Assembly: GCF_018494065.1 (NCBI RefSeq)
Contig: NZ_JABBFR010000004.1
Span: forward strand, 1-64,000
DNA: 64,000 bases
Source: Rosenbergiella gaditana
Lineage (GTDB): Bacteria > Pseudomonadota > Gammaproteobacteria > Enterobacterales > Enterobacteriaceae
Direction: 5' to 3'
Shown piece after piece: positions 28,587-36,280 of this stretch; position 1 is the first letter of the stretch; each line of letters opens with the position of its first letter. The notes below the pieces were generated by a model. That model worked only from the letters and a program-made list of their open reading frames with translations. It was not told the origin of the DNA and made no database searches. The position numbers and the translations under genes are program-made.

Positions 28587-29042
28587 TTATTTTTTTACCA
28601 TCTTACCGCTGTCATTTATATGATATGTTCCACTATCTAAAATGAAATAAAGCCCCGTATTCTTACTGTTGTTCACCATAATGAGCGAATCTTTATCAAT
28701 GCAATTTATTGGTGGTTTCATATCATCAAAACAGAGTCTGTCATACCCATCAGTTTCTTTATATCCCTCACCAAAATACCAAAAAATGACGGTAAAAAAA
28801 CCATCTTGGGCAGGTTTGGGGATGTTATACATGTCCTTGAGCATTTTCTTGTTTTTCAACCACCAATTGATTTTCCCCTGTTCGGTTAATGGGAAATTTT
28901 TCACCAAAACATCGCTATAGTTACGTCTTTGGTGAATAGCTATGATCTCCACGGGACGTAACGACAACCAGAGGAAGTAACTCAGCAGGGCGCAGATAAC
29001 CAGTAATAACGCACAAATAACTTTTTTATTTTTAGATTTCAT
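28587..29042 (-). CDS. DUF943-type membrane-anchored protein (cassette D)
   Basis: This 151-residue protein has a membrane segment at 8-26 (ALLLVICALLSYFLWLSLRP) and keeps VEIIAIHQRRNYSDVLVKNF, YNIPKPAQDGFFTVIFWYFG, TDGYDRLCFDDMKPP and NCIDKDS. It is intact although its DUF3289-type partner has lost the N-terminal half. It could therefore be kept as an orphan immunity gene, but it has no obvious promoter of its own. Confidence 0.75.
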   Translation of the reverse strand: MKSKNKKVICALLLVICALLSYFLWLSLRPVEIIAIHQRRNYSDVLVKNFPLTEQGKINWWLKNKKMLKDMYNIPKPAQDGFFTVIFWYFGEGYKETDGYDRLCFDDMKPPINCIDKDSLIMVNNSKNTGLYFILDSGTYHINDSGKMVKK

Positions 29043-29519
29043 AACGGCCCCCGGTAATCTCTACAGTGGCTTCCATATTGGTCATAAATGGTTTAAAGCC
29101 AAACTGATTGTAGCGCTGGAGTACAAACCAGATGCGGAAGAAATGGAACTGATTAAATTTTGTTTTCAGTATATCGTCACTATCAAGGCCAAAGTGATCC
29201 TGTACCTGGTAATGCACCACCGCCCGGTAGCGGTCATTATCAATATTTAACGATTTAATCGTGATATGTGTTGCCCAGGTATCATGAACGGTGATGCCCA
29301 TGCCGTTAAAGTTATCCCGGAAGCGGTCAAATTTTGGGAGTTTCCCGAATGCTATTGCTTTGCGTAATTCATCCTTCATTTCTGCTGGATAGGTATTGTT
29401 TTCCCAGTTTATATTATCTTTAAATGCTTTCTTTAATAAAAGACGCGAGCTGTTTTCGCTGGATGTATCCCTGATAATCTGCTCTTTCAATGCCCTATCC
29501 AGAGACACATCACGGAAGG
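29032..29519 (-). pseudogene. 5'-truncated DUF3289-type gene (cassette D)
   Basis: Homology begins at PFRDVSLDRALKEQI, equal to residue 119 or so of the full copies, and runs to the normal C-terminus (VEITGGRYEI). The N-terminal 118 codons and promoter are replaced at 29519/29520 by unrelated sequence. A GTG at 29508 could start a 158-residue C-terminal-domain protein, but without a ribosome site I can recognise. It overlaps its DUF943-type partner by 11 bases. Confidence 0.75.
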
Positions 29520-29552
29520 GCCTAGAGCATTAGCAAGTACGTTCGCCAACCA
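29520..29552 (-). repeat. 33-base direct repeat at cassette junction, copy 1
   Basis: CCTAGAGCATTAGCAAGTAC, then GTTCGCCAACCAC, recurs at 31261-31293 with two differences. It abuts the truncation point of the cassette D gene exactly, so it marks a recombination junction. On the minus strand it encodes MANALANALG in copy 2 and the equivalent LANVLANALG in copy 1, so it derives from a coding segment. Confidence 0.6.
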
Positions 29553-29579
29553 CACTAATTAGGGCGACGATAGTTTTCC

Positions 29580-29811
29580 TCATAATCCCATCCTGCCATT
29601 GCTAGTACCAAGTATCACAATCGTCCCATCATGCCGCGGCAGAATCACGTTTCCGGACAAAAAATCGTTATAGGTGACTACCGTTCGCATAAACGGCAGT
29701 AACACTCCTTTACGGGGGCGAGAGTGCGGGAACTTTTCCGGATCAGGGAACAGCAGAGGCTGAAACGTCTCATTCTTCCAATTACCGATTTTACCATAGT
29801 AGTCCCAGCGT
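29580..29811 (-). pseudogene. C-terminal remnant of an unrecognised gene
   Basis: An open stretch starting inside the end of cassette E's DUF943-type gene reads KRWDYYGKIGNWKNETFQPL, LFPDPEKFPHSRPRKGVLLP and FMRTVVTYNDFLSGNVILP to a stop at 29580. It has no start codon of its own. An ATGA overlap then opens MRKTIVALISVVG, which breaks after 17 codons at the direct repeat. This looks like the tail of another two-gene cassette. I cannot name the family. Confidence 0.5.
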
Positions 29812-30279
29812 TTAAGGGCCTCCTCCTTTAAGTTTTATTATTTTACCGTTATCTTTCAATTTATAGCGCCCTTCATAAGTGATAAATATCTCTCTTTCAT
29901 AGTTAAATCGTTTGATAGTAAATATTGGTTCTTTATCGATGCAGTTCATTTTTGTTTTCATATCATCGAAACATAGTCTGTCGTATTTGTCTTCTTTATA
30001 TCCATCACCAAATTTCCAAAAAGTAACATCATATCCGCCATAGGTAGCGGGTTTTGGAATATCATAGCGGCTTTTGAGTATGTCTTTATTTCTCAACCAC
30101 CAGTCTATTTTACCTTTGTCCGTAATAGGGAAGTTTTTTACTAAAACAGAGCAGTAGTTACCGTCCTCATGAACCGCAATAATTTCTACCGGGCGAGTGG
30201 TCAGCCACAAAAAATAGCCCATTATCGCACCGCCAGCGACAACAAGAACCAACAGAGTTTTTCTCAGGTTAGCTTTCAC
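29812..30279 (-). CDS. DUF943-type membrane-anchored protein (cassette E)
   Basis: This 155-residue protein has a membrane segment at 9-27 followed by RPVEIIAVHEDGNYCSVLVK, NFPITDKGKIDWWLRNK, RYDIPKP, VTFWKFGDGYKEDKYDRLCF and NCIDKEPIF. The C-terminus KLKGGGP differs from the other copies because the stop lies at the junction with the preceding remnant. It overlaps the DUF3289-type gene by 11 bases. Confidence 0.77.
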   Translation of the reverse strand: MKANLRKTLLVLVVAGGAIMGYFLWLTTRPVEIIAVHEDGNYCSVLVKNFPITDKGKIDWWLRNKDILKSRYDIPKPATYGGYDVTFWKFGDGYKEDKYDRLCFDDMKTKMNCIDKEPIFTIKRFNYEREIFITYEGRYKLKDNGKIIKLKGGGP

Positions 30280-31111
30280 TACGGCCCCCGGTAATCTCTA
30301 CAGTGGCTTCCATATTGGTCATAAAGGGCTTGAAGCCAAACTGATTGTAGCGCTGTAGAACAAACCAGATACGAAAGAAATGGAACTGGCTGAATTTTGT
30401 ATTCAGAATATCATCACTATCCAGACCAAAATGATCCTGAATTTTGTAATGCACCACTACCCTGTATCGGTCATTTTCAATATACAGTGATTTAATTGTG
30501 ATATGCGTTGCCCAAGTGTCATGAACGGTAATGCCCATGCCGTTATAATTATCCTGGAACCTGTCAAATTTAGGTAGTTTGCCACCAGATATCGCTTTAC
30601 GTAATTCGTCTTTCTTTTCTAATGGATAGGTGTTTGTTCCCCAATCAATATAGTTTTTAATTACCTCTTTTATTCGCAGTAATGTACTGATTTCAGTTTT
30701 GTCATTAAGAATCTGCTCTTTCAATGCCCTATCCAGAGACACATCACGGAAGGGTGTACTGTTGCCGTTCTGCATATGGGTGATCATCTTTTCGATCAGA
30801 TGTTTGTACGGGCCATAAATCGAGAACAGGCGCGATAAATCGCGGAATTCATCAAACAAGATACTGGCGCATTGCTGCCGAGTGATCTTTTCCCCTTCTC
30901 CACGGGAGCCATAAAACATAGACTGTGGCTGAGTGAATGGAGTAATTCTCGTCAGGGTGTAAGGGTTGGCTCTGGTGGAAACATCCAGCAAATGAAAATG
31001 CGTTTTTAACTGTGATTCTGATAAATCGCCGCAGCGCATATCTTTAGCGCTGTAGTCGTCCATTCGGTTTTGGGTTTTGAATATCGTGCAGGGAAAATGT
31101 AGTGCGGACAT
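30269..31111 (-). CDS. DUF3289-type protein (cassette E)
   Basis: This 280-residue protein is full length. Its first 130 residues are nearly identical to cassette F at DNA level (for example the stretch around 30780-30960). The segment at about 135-180 (TEISTLLRIKEVIKNYIDWG) is unlike the others. The C-terminal domain has YNGMGITVHDTWATHI, IQDHFGLDSDDI and FRIWFVLQRYNQFGFKPF. It starts at ATG 31111 with AAGGAATG upstream and the conserved promoter at 31158-31187. The mosaic of identical and divergent blocks suggests recombination between cassettes. Confidence 0.8.
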   Translation of the reverse strand: MSALHFPCTIFKTQNRMDDYSAKDMRCGDLSESQLKTHFHLLDVSTRANPYTLTRITPFTQPQSMFYGSRGEGEKITRQQCASILFDEFRDLSRLFSIYGPYKHLIEKMITHMQNGNSTPFRDVSLDRALKEQILNDKTEISTLLRIKEVIKNYIDWGTNTYPLEKKDELRKAISGGKLPKFDRFQDNYNGMGITVHDTWATHITIKSLYIENDRYRVVVHYKIQDHFGLDSDDILNTKFSQFHFFRIWFVLQRYNQFGFKPFMTNMEATVEITGGRSES

Positions 31112-31157
31112 AAGTATACATTCCTTGTGTAATCGTCCGTTGTGGTCTTCATAGCAA

Positions 31158-31187
31158 ATAATACGCGGTGACTGGCGGGAGTGTAAA
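31158..31187 (-). promoter_or_regulatory. sigma-70 promoter before cassette E
   Basis: TTTACA (31187-31182), 18 bases, then TATTAT (31163-31158) on the minus strand. The surrounding 130 bases are almost identical to the stretch before cassette F. No gene lies between here and 31324. Confidence 0.7.
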
Positions 31188-31260
31188 CGCCGTATAGCCT
31201 CTGCCCGTCATTTTTACCGATTACGGGTAGGTCTGGCAGTCATTAGTGGCAACGTTAACG

Positions 31261-31293
31261 CCTAGAGCATTAGCAAGTGCGTTCGCCATCCAC
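31261..31293 (-). repeat. 33-base direct repeat at cassette junction, copy 2
   Basis: Matches copy 1 at 29520 with two differences. Here the minus strand reads AIAWMANALANALGVNVATN, the likely end of a lost coding region between cassettes E and F. Confidence 0.55.
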
Positions 31294-31323
31294 GCAATCG
31301 CCTTACTGAAAGGGGTTGAGGCA

Positions 31324-31365
31324 GGCGGTAAGCCGTTGCCGCTTTTCTCTCCGTCGAGATAGCCT
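31324..31365. repeat. interspersed hairpin repeat, copy 2
   Basis: GGCGGTAAGCCGTTGCCGCT, then TTTCTCTCCGTCGAGATAGCCT: nearly identical to copy 1. It lies 32 bases beyond the end of cassette F's DUF943-type gene. The preceding GGGGTTGAGGCA resembles the flank of copy 4 beside the integrase. Confidence 0.65.
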
Positions 31366-31397
31366 GTTGGGATTTTACTACATTACGGGCTGGGGGG

Positions 31398-31877
31398 TTA
31401 TTTAAACTCGAATTCATCTGTAAACTTAACTATATCGCCGTTTTTTTGTAGCTGATATTTTCCATCATATGTTGTAAAGATCGTACCCAAATTCTTGCTG
31501 TTACTGATAGAGAAAACAGCATCTTTATCAATACAGTTTAGCGGTGGCCGTATATCATTAAAGCATAGCCTGTCATAACCATCAGTTTCTTTATATCCCT
31601 CACCAAATAGCCAGAAAGTAATAGTAAAAGAACCATCTTTCTCAGGTTTAGGAATATCATATTTTCTTTTCAACATATCCTTGTTTTTTAGCCACCAACC
31701 GATTTTACCTTTATCGGTAAAAGGGAAGTTTCTTACTAAAATAGAACTGAATCCATACTCTCTATGATGAACTGCAACAATATCAATCGGACGCAGCGAC
31801 AACCAAAAGCAATAACCTAAAATTCCCAGCGCAACTAATAGCAGCGCGTAAAACGTTTTTTTACTTTTTGCTGTCAT
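31398..31877 (-). CDS. DUF943-type membrane-anchored protein (cassette F)
   Basis: This 159-residue protein has a membrane segment at 9-27 followed by RPIDIVAVHHREYGFSSILV, RNFPFTDKGKIGWWLKNK, YDIPKPEKDGSFTITFWLFG, ETDGYDRLCFNDIRPP and NCIDKDA. The extra residue in HHREYGF and the longer C-terminus (KFTDEFEFK) separate it from the other copies. It overlaps the DUF3289-type gene by 17 bases, the longest overlap in the array. Confidence 0.77.
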   Translation of the reverse strand: MTAKSKKTFYALLLVALGILGYCFWLSLRPIDIVAVHHREYGFSSILVRNFPFTDKGKIGWWLKNKDMLKRKYDIPKPEKDGSFTITFWLFGEGYKETDGYDRLCFNDIRPPLNCIDKDAVFSISNSKNLGTIFTTYDGKYQLQKNGDIVKFTDEFEFK

Positions 31878-32709
31878 TACGGTTTCCTGTAATTTCTACG
31901 GTGGCTTCCATATTGGTCATAAAGGGTTTAAAAGCAAACGTATTGCACCGTTGCAACACAAACCAGATACGGAAAAAACGAAAGACGTTATATTTTAGCT
32001 TGGCAATATCCTCAACATCTAAGCCGAAGTGATCCTGTACTTTGTAATTTACCACTGCCCGATAGCTATCGTTGCTAATATGCAGTGATTTTAAGATGAT
32101 GTGGGTTGCCCATGTATCGTGAACTGTAATACCCATCCCGTTAATATTATCCTGAAATCGGTCGAATTTAGGCAATTTACCATCAAGTATCGCCCCTCTT
32201 ATTTTCCCTTTGTTATCTGTTGGATAGGTATTGTTTATCCAATCAATATTCTCGATTAAAGCATTTTTTATTTTTGACAACGTACTGTTCTCAGTCCTGT
32301 CATTGAGAATTTGCTCCTTCAAAGCACTATCCAGCAGCATATCCCGAAACGGCGTACCGTTGTCGTTCTGCATATGTGTGATCATCTTTTCGATCAGATG
32401 TTTGTACGGGCCATAAATCGAGAACAGGCGCGATAAATCGCGGAATTCATCAAACAAGATACTGGCGCATTGCTGCCGAGTGATCTTTTCCCCTTCTCCA
32501 CGGGAGCCATAAAACATAGACTGTGGCTGAGTGAATGGAGTAATTTTCGTCAGGGTGTAAGGGTTGGTTCTGGTGGATACATCCGGCAGATGAAACAGTG
32601 TTTTTAACTGTGCTTCGGTCAGATCGCCACAGCGCATATCTTTAGCGCCGTAATCGTCCATCCGGTTTTGGGTTTTGAATATCGTGCAGGGAAAATGTAG
32701 TGCGGACAT
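31861..32709 (-). CDS. DUF3289-type protein (cassette F)
   Basis: This 282-residue protein is full length. The N-terminal block is shared with cassette E, while residues 140-185 (TENSTLSKIKNALIENIDWI) and the segment before the C-terminal motif (ILKSLHISNDSYRAVVNYKV) are distinct. Motifs: NGMGITVHDTWATHI, VQDHFGLDVEDI, FRFFRIWFVLQRCNTFAFKPF, TNM. It starts at ATG 32709 with AAGGAATG and the conserved promoter upstream. Confidence 0.8.
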   Translation of the reverse strand: MSALHFPCTIFKTQNRMDDYGAKDMRCGDLTEAQLKTLFHLPDVSTRTNPYTLTKITPFTQPQSMFYGSRGEGEKITRQQCASILFDEFRDLSRLFSIYGPYKHLIEKMITHMQNDNGTPFRDMLLDSALKEQILNDRTENSTLSKIKNALIENIDWINNTYPTDNKGKIRGAILDGKLPKFDRFQDNINGMGITVHDTWATHIILKSLHISNDSYRAVVNYKVQDHFGLDVEDIAKLKYNVFRFFRIWFVLQRCNTFAFKPFMTNMEATVEITGNRNDSKK

Positions 32710-32755
32710 AAGTATACATTCCTTGTGTAATCGTCCGTTGTGGTCTTCACAGCAA

Positions 32756-32785
32756 ATAATACGCGGTGACTGGCGGGAGTGTAAA
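32756..32785 (-). promoter_or_regulatory. sigma-70 promoter before cassette F
   Basis: TTTACA (32785-32780), 18 bases, then TATTAT (32761-32756) on the minus strand, 47 bases before the ATG, the same geometry as for cassettes C and E. Confidence 0.7.
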
Positions 32786-32828
32786 CGCCGTATAGCCTCT
32801 GCCCGTCATTTTATACCGATTACGGGTA

Positions 32829-32871
32829 GGGGGGATAGGCGTTGCCGCTTTTCTATCCGTCGAGATAGCCT
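32829..32871. repeat. interspersed hairpin repeat, copy 3
   Basis: GGGGGGATAGGCGTTGCCGC, then TTTTCTATCCGTCGAGATAGCCT. The left arm has decayed (ATAGGCG in place of GCGGTAAGGCG), while the right half is almost identical to copies 1 and 2. It lies 38 bases past the end of cassette G. Confidence 0.6.
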
Positions 32872-32909
32872 CTTGGGGATTTTACTACATTACGGTCAAA
32901 GTTATGCTG

Positions 32910-33373
32910 TTACTTTGATTCATTTCTTACTATTACACCGTTTTCATTCATGGTATATTCGCCGTCGTCAACACCGAATGAAATATTGTTATTTTGGGTA
33001 TTCCATATGGAAAAAATTCTGTTCTTATCAATGCAATTTAACGGTGGTTGCATATCCTCAAAGCACCGCCTGTCGTATTTATCTCGCTCTTTGTAGCCAT
33101 TTGCAAAATCCCAGAAGACTATAGAGAAAAAACCATTTTTTCAGGTTGCGGAATATTATATTTTTCTTTCAACATGCCCTTATTTTTCAGCCACCAGCTA
33201 ATTTTCCCCCTATCAGTAAACGGGAAGTTTCTTACCAAGACAGAGCTAAACTCTCCATCTTTATGTACTGCGACAATCTCCACCGGACGCAGTGATAGCC
33301 AAAGCCAGTAACCAAGCAATACGCAGACAGCCAAGGTGAGCAAGGCAATAGTTTTCCTATTTTTTATTCTCAC
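32910..33373 (-). pseudogene. frameshifted DUF943-type gene (cassette G)
   Basis: ATG 33373 opens MRIKNRKTIALLTLAVCVLL with the usual anchor and LRPVEIVAVH, LVRNFPFTDRGKISWWLKNK, but the frame ends at 33119 after NIPQPEKMVFSL. A single extra base in the A6 run at 33136-33141 would restore EKNGFFSIVFWDFANG, YDRRCFEDMQPP, NCIDKNR and a normal end at 32910. This is one clean frameshift in a homopolymer: a recent mutation, a slippage-rescued gene or a sequencing error. Confidence 0.8.
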
Positions 33374-33948
33374 TTGCGGTCTCCAGTAATTTCTATGGTA
33401 GCTTTCATGTTGGTCATAAAGGGCTTAAAACCAAACTGATTGTATCGCTGTAGAACAAACCAGATACGAAAAAAGCGAAACTGGTTGAACTTGAATTTTG
33501 AAATATCGTCAATATCAAGGCCAAAGTGATCCTGGATTTTGTAATGCACCACCGCTCGGTAGCGGTCATTATCAACCTGTAGCGATTTCATAGTGATGTG
33601 TGTTGCCCAGGTATCATGAACCGTAATACCCATCCCGTTAATATTATCCTGGAATCTGTCGAATTTAGGCAATTTACTGTCCAGAATGACTTTTATTAAT
33701 TTGTCTTTTTCTTTTGCTGGATAACATTTATTTTCCCAGTCTATAAAAGTATTAAATGCTTTCTCTAACCGCAAGCGCGTACTGTTTTCTGTCGAATTAT
33801 CACTGAGAATTTGCTCCTTCAAAGCACTATCCAGCAGCATATCCCGAAACGGCGTACCGTTGTCGTTCTGCATATGGGTGATCATCTTTTCGATCAGGTG
33901 TTTGTACGGGCCATAAATCGAGAACAGGCGCGATAAATCGCGGAATTC
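33370..33948 (-). pseudogene. 5'-truncated DUF3289-type gene (cassette G)
   Basis: Homology to the full copies starts abruptly at 33948 (in FRDLSRLFSIYGPYKH, about residue 90) and is complete to the C-terminus (EITGDRK). The first 90 codons and the promoter are replaced by the sequence leading into the Tlde1-type gene. An internal ATG at 33885 would give 171 residues. It overlaps the DUF943-type partner by 4 bases. This is the upstream end of the array. Confidence 0.75.
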
Positions 33949-34028
33949 AGGCTCATATGAGCGGTTCGCCCAAGAAGGCTTTATGGTAAATATATGTGAC
34001 TTTTGGAATTTAAATACAAGGGATAGTT

Positions 34029-34511
34029 ATGGCAATAACGTGTTTTTTCACCAACAACGGCATGCCAACGTCTTTGCTTACATGTAGCGGCGTTGGTAGG
34101 TTCCCTGCTTTTTCTGGTCAGAGGCAAGGTCGCAATAATGCTAGCCTAACAAGCGTTCCTGATATTGGACCTATTCCGCAGGGAACGTATTACATCATCG
34201 GGCGTCAGTCAGGTGGGCGTTTGAGTTCAATTCGTGAAGCTGCTCTGAAGTATGCCTATGGCACAGATCGTAGTCAGTGGTTTTCTCTGTATCGCCGAGA
34301 CGGTAAGATCGACGACTATACATTTATTGAAGGTGTGCGGCGAGGTAATTTTAGGTTACATCCAATTGGTCCGCGTGGACTTAGTGAAGGCTGTATTACG
34401 CTCAGCCATATTACTGATTTTGACTATCTTCGCAATCGTCTTCTTAAAACCAGTATGATAAATGTTCCTGGTTCGCTTCTAATGGCTTACGGCACAATAA
34501 GGGTTGATTAA
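34029..34511 (+). CDS. Tlde1-type L,D-transpeptidase-like effector (DUF2778)
   Basis: This 160-residue protein belongs to the DUF2778/Tlde1 family of type VI secretion effectors that damage peptidoglycan peptide stems. The N-terminus FFTNNGMPTSLLTCSGVGRF and GPIPQGTYYIIGRQSGG match the family. The catalytic motif HPIGPRGLSEGCI puts His at residue 111 and Cys at 122. There is no signal peptide, as expected for a T6SS cargo. The next gene starts within its stop codon (TAATG), the usual effector-immunity order. It is on the opposite strand to the DUF3289 array. No T6SS structural genes are in the window. Confidence 0.87.
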   Translation: MAITCFFTNNGMPTSLLTCSGVGRFPAFSGQRQGRNNASLTSVPDIGPIPQGTYYIIGRQSGGRLSSIREAALKYAYGTDRSQWFSLYRRDGKIDDYTFIEGVRRGNFRLHPIGPRGLSEGCITLSHITDFDYLRNRLLKTSMINVPGSLLMAYGTIRVD

Positions 34512-34744
34512 TGCTCAAATGGATTAAGCGTATATTGGGTTTTCTCGTGTTGTCGGTGGTGATGTTTTTTGTCATTGGCAAACTAATTTCTCTGTTGTGG
34601 CCAAACGTCACTGATTATCTGGCATCGTGGTTAAATACAGTAGGAGTGGAAGAGACAACTGATTTACTCTTTGATTTTACATTTTGGATTGCGCTGATCA
34701 TATCCATGCTCATTTGTGTTCTGTGTATTCGTCGAAACTCGTAA
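34511..34744 (+). CDS. small two-TM protein, probable immunity to the Tlde1-type effector
   Basis: This 77-residue protein has two membrane segments (about 8-28 and 52-72) joined by a 23-residue loop that is probably periplasmic. Its ATG overlaps the effector stop by one base, so it is translationally coupled. I do not recognise the sequence itself; the immunity call rests on position, size and membrane location facing the compartment where Tlde1 acts. Confidence 0.6.
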   Translation: MLKWIKRILGFLVLSVVMFFVIGKLISLLWPNVTDYLASWLNTVGVEETTDLLFDFTFWIALIISMLICVLCIRRNS

Positions 34745-35151
34745 GCTATTATTCAACCATAAAAAACCTAATGCCCCCGTGGTGGGTATATAACAATCAC
34801 GGGGAGCGTAGCGACCATCGTCTAGCTTTTTTCTTGTTTGTCTTACCCTGCAAAAGGTTTGATTGTATGGGCGTAGTGTCAGACTTCTGCAATCACCATC
34901 GGAACTTCTGTTGGAGGTGTCCAAATAATTTGCCAATGCCTGATCAAGTAAAATGCGAAAGGGTGATCAAGTAAATGTAAATACCCATTAAAGGTAAAAC
35001 TGCCGCCTGATTTGTCGGTAGGTCTTTCGTATGTACTTACGATAGTTTCGTAGGCCATCACCGAAGCTACGAAAATAGCTTCACCTCTCTTTAATCCGGT
35101 TTTGAAATCATCACTGCTCACTCACGCTTTATTATAAATATAGAAAAACAC
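34745..35151. other. gap with one doubtful small ORF
   Basis: The only candidate is a minus-strand ORF at 34879-35121 (80 residues, MSSDDFKTGLKRGEAIFVAS at the start), which matches nothing I know and has no clear ribosome site. On the same strand 34740-34830 reads LDDGRYAPRDCYIPTTGALG, possibly the end of a lost phage gene. Nothing else is supported. Confidence 0.3.
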
Positions 35152-35272
35152 GTTAGTTCAGTTGGTTCAGTTGGTTCAATTTGTAAAGACGTTTGTTTTA
35201 ATTAGTATTTTTCTCAAAAAGTGAACCAACCAAAATGCGTTTTGAACCAACATTGAATATGAGTGAACCAAC
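35152..35272. repeat. iteron array 1 (9-bp repeats), candidate replication origin half
   Basis: Three tandem 9-mers (GTTAGTTCA, GTTGGTTCA, GTTGGTTCA) fill 35152-35178. After a 43-base AT-rich gap come three inverted copies TGAACCAAC at 35222, 35243 and 35264, exactly 21 bases apart. The array is mirrored at 41078-41188. Its position 80 bases before the RHH-domain gene also allows an operator role. P4-type satellites use two separated iteron regions (ori1 and crr) for replication, which this resembles. Confidence 0.75.
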
Positions 35273-35351
35273 ATTATCACGGCTTATTTACTGTCTTACA
35301 TCGTCTTACAGTGGTAAAATTACTCATTATCTCCCTTTGCTGGTGGTTATT

Positions 35352-35768
35352 ATGAGCAAATCACTGTCCGTTACTTTCCGCGTTCCCGCTGAACTGGTCG
35401 AATCATTTACCAATGCTGTGAGTGAGTCCGGCAACGATAAAACTGCGTGGCTCGTTGACGCTATACGCCATAAACTCAGCCAACCAGATAATAATCCCGA
35501 TCACCGGATGATTGCCCTAGTCGAGCGCATGGAAACGGCTGCTGCTGCGTTGATTAGTGGCAAGCAGGGCATCCCTCCACATCCATACAATGAGGCGGCT
35601 GTACTTCAAGTGGTGGCAGATACCATAAAGCAGGGTCTTGACAATGGACGTGTGATTGCTCAAAGGATTAACGAGGCAGGTTATCAGACTAGGGCGGGTA
35701 AGGCGTGGAACAAGGATATATATAGTGCGTGGAAGAAATTAATTAGTGTCCGAAATAAACGAGACTAG
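35352..35768 (+). CDS. ribbon-helix-helix-type DNA-binding protein
   Basis: Started at ATG 35352 (MSKSLSVTFRVPAELVESFT), the protein is 138 residues; an in-frame ATG at 35235 would read through the iterons. Residues 1-45 look like a ribbon-helix-helix domain. The C-terminal part (VVADTIKQGLDNGRVIAQRI, NEAGYQTRAGKAWNKDIYSA) resembles the helical DNA-binding end of large serine recombinases. It may bind the adjacent iterons for autoregulation or replication control (inference). It is convergent with the membrane-protein gene, overlapping by 4 bases. Confidence 0.6.
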   Translation: MSKSLSVTFRVPAELVESFTNAVSESGNDKTAWLVDAIRHKLSQPDNNPDHRMIALVERMETAAAALISGKQGIPPHPYNEAAVLQVVADTIKQGLDNGRVIAQRINEAGYQTRAGKAWNKDIYSAWKKLISVRNKRD

Positions 35769-36280
35769 TCATTCTTTTCCTTTTTTTTAGGTAAAATAGC
35801 CTGAGCTGCTTCTTCGGCCCTATCTTGACGCGATATATGCCTCTTAATCATATCGGGGCCTATCAAACTAAATAACACGGTAAGTAGTTGCCACAAAGTC
35901 AATAGAACTAGAAGCCCATAGGATATACCTCTGAAAATATTTCTATGTTCGAGTATCCAATCGAATTGCTGAAGTAAGGGGGCCACAATACCAGTTACTA
36001 AAACAGTGGCTAGAATAGCTGTTGAATGGACAATCGGCGTAAAAAGGCGATGTATACCTGGTCCACTATTATCTGACGCCCCTCCGCGGAAAGACTTTTT
36101 TAGTCTATCAGGATAGATTATTGCGAACCATGCACCTACAACAGCAAAGATAATCGAGGCTGTGGTTCTTAAGGCTTCAAACAGAGGCCATTGGGAATTA
36201 AAGGCGATATTTCGCCCTAGATAGCCTGATAATAAAATTATTGCTAGGCAAAAACTCCCAATGAGAACTCTAATTTTCAT
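35765..36280 (-). CDS. four-TM membrane protein of LexA-box operon
   Basis: This 171-residue protein has four membrane segments (about 4-22, 38-56, 84-106, 117-140) and a charged C-terminal tail ending KKKEKND. ASIIFAVVGAWFAIIYPDRL is the most distinctive stretch. It overlaps the preceding gene by 4 bases (ATGA), so the two are coupled. I do not recognise the family. A membrane protein paired with a larger soluble partner in a mobile element recalls two-gene anti-phage systems, but this is only an analogy. Confidence 0.6.
   Translation of the reverse strand: MKIRVLIGSFCLAIILLSGYLGRNIAFNSQWPLFEALRTTASIIFAVVGAWFAIIYPDRLKKSFRGGASDNSGPGIHRLFTPIVHSTAILATVLVTGIVAPLLQQFDWILEHRNIFRGISYGLLVLLTLWQLLTVLFSLIGPDMIKRHISRQDRAEEAAQAILPKKKEKND

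Noticed and set aside
34664..34936. 90-residue minus-strand ORF antisense to the two-TM immunity-like gene
   Set aside because: Half of it is the mirror of a well-formed coupled gene; only a short stretch near 34740-34830 looks protein-like, so it is noted as a possible remnant only.
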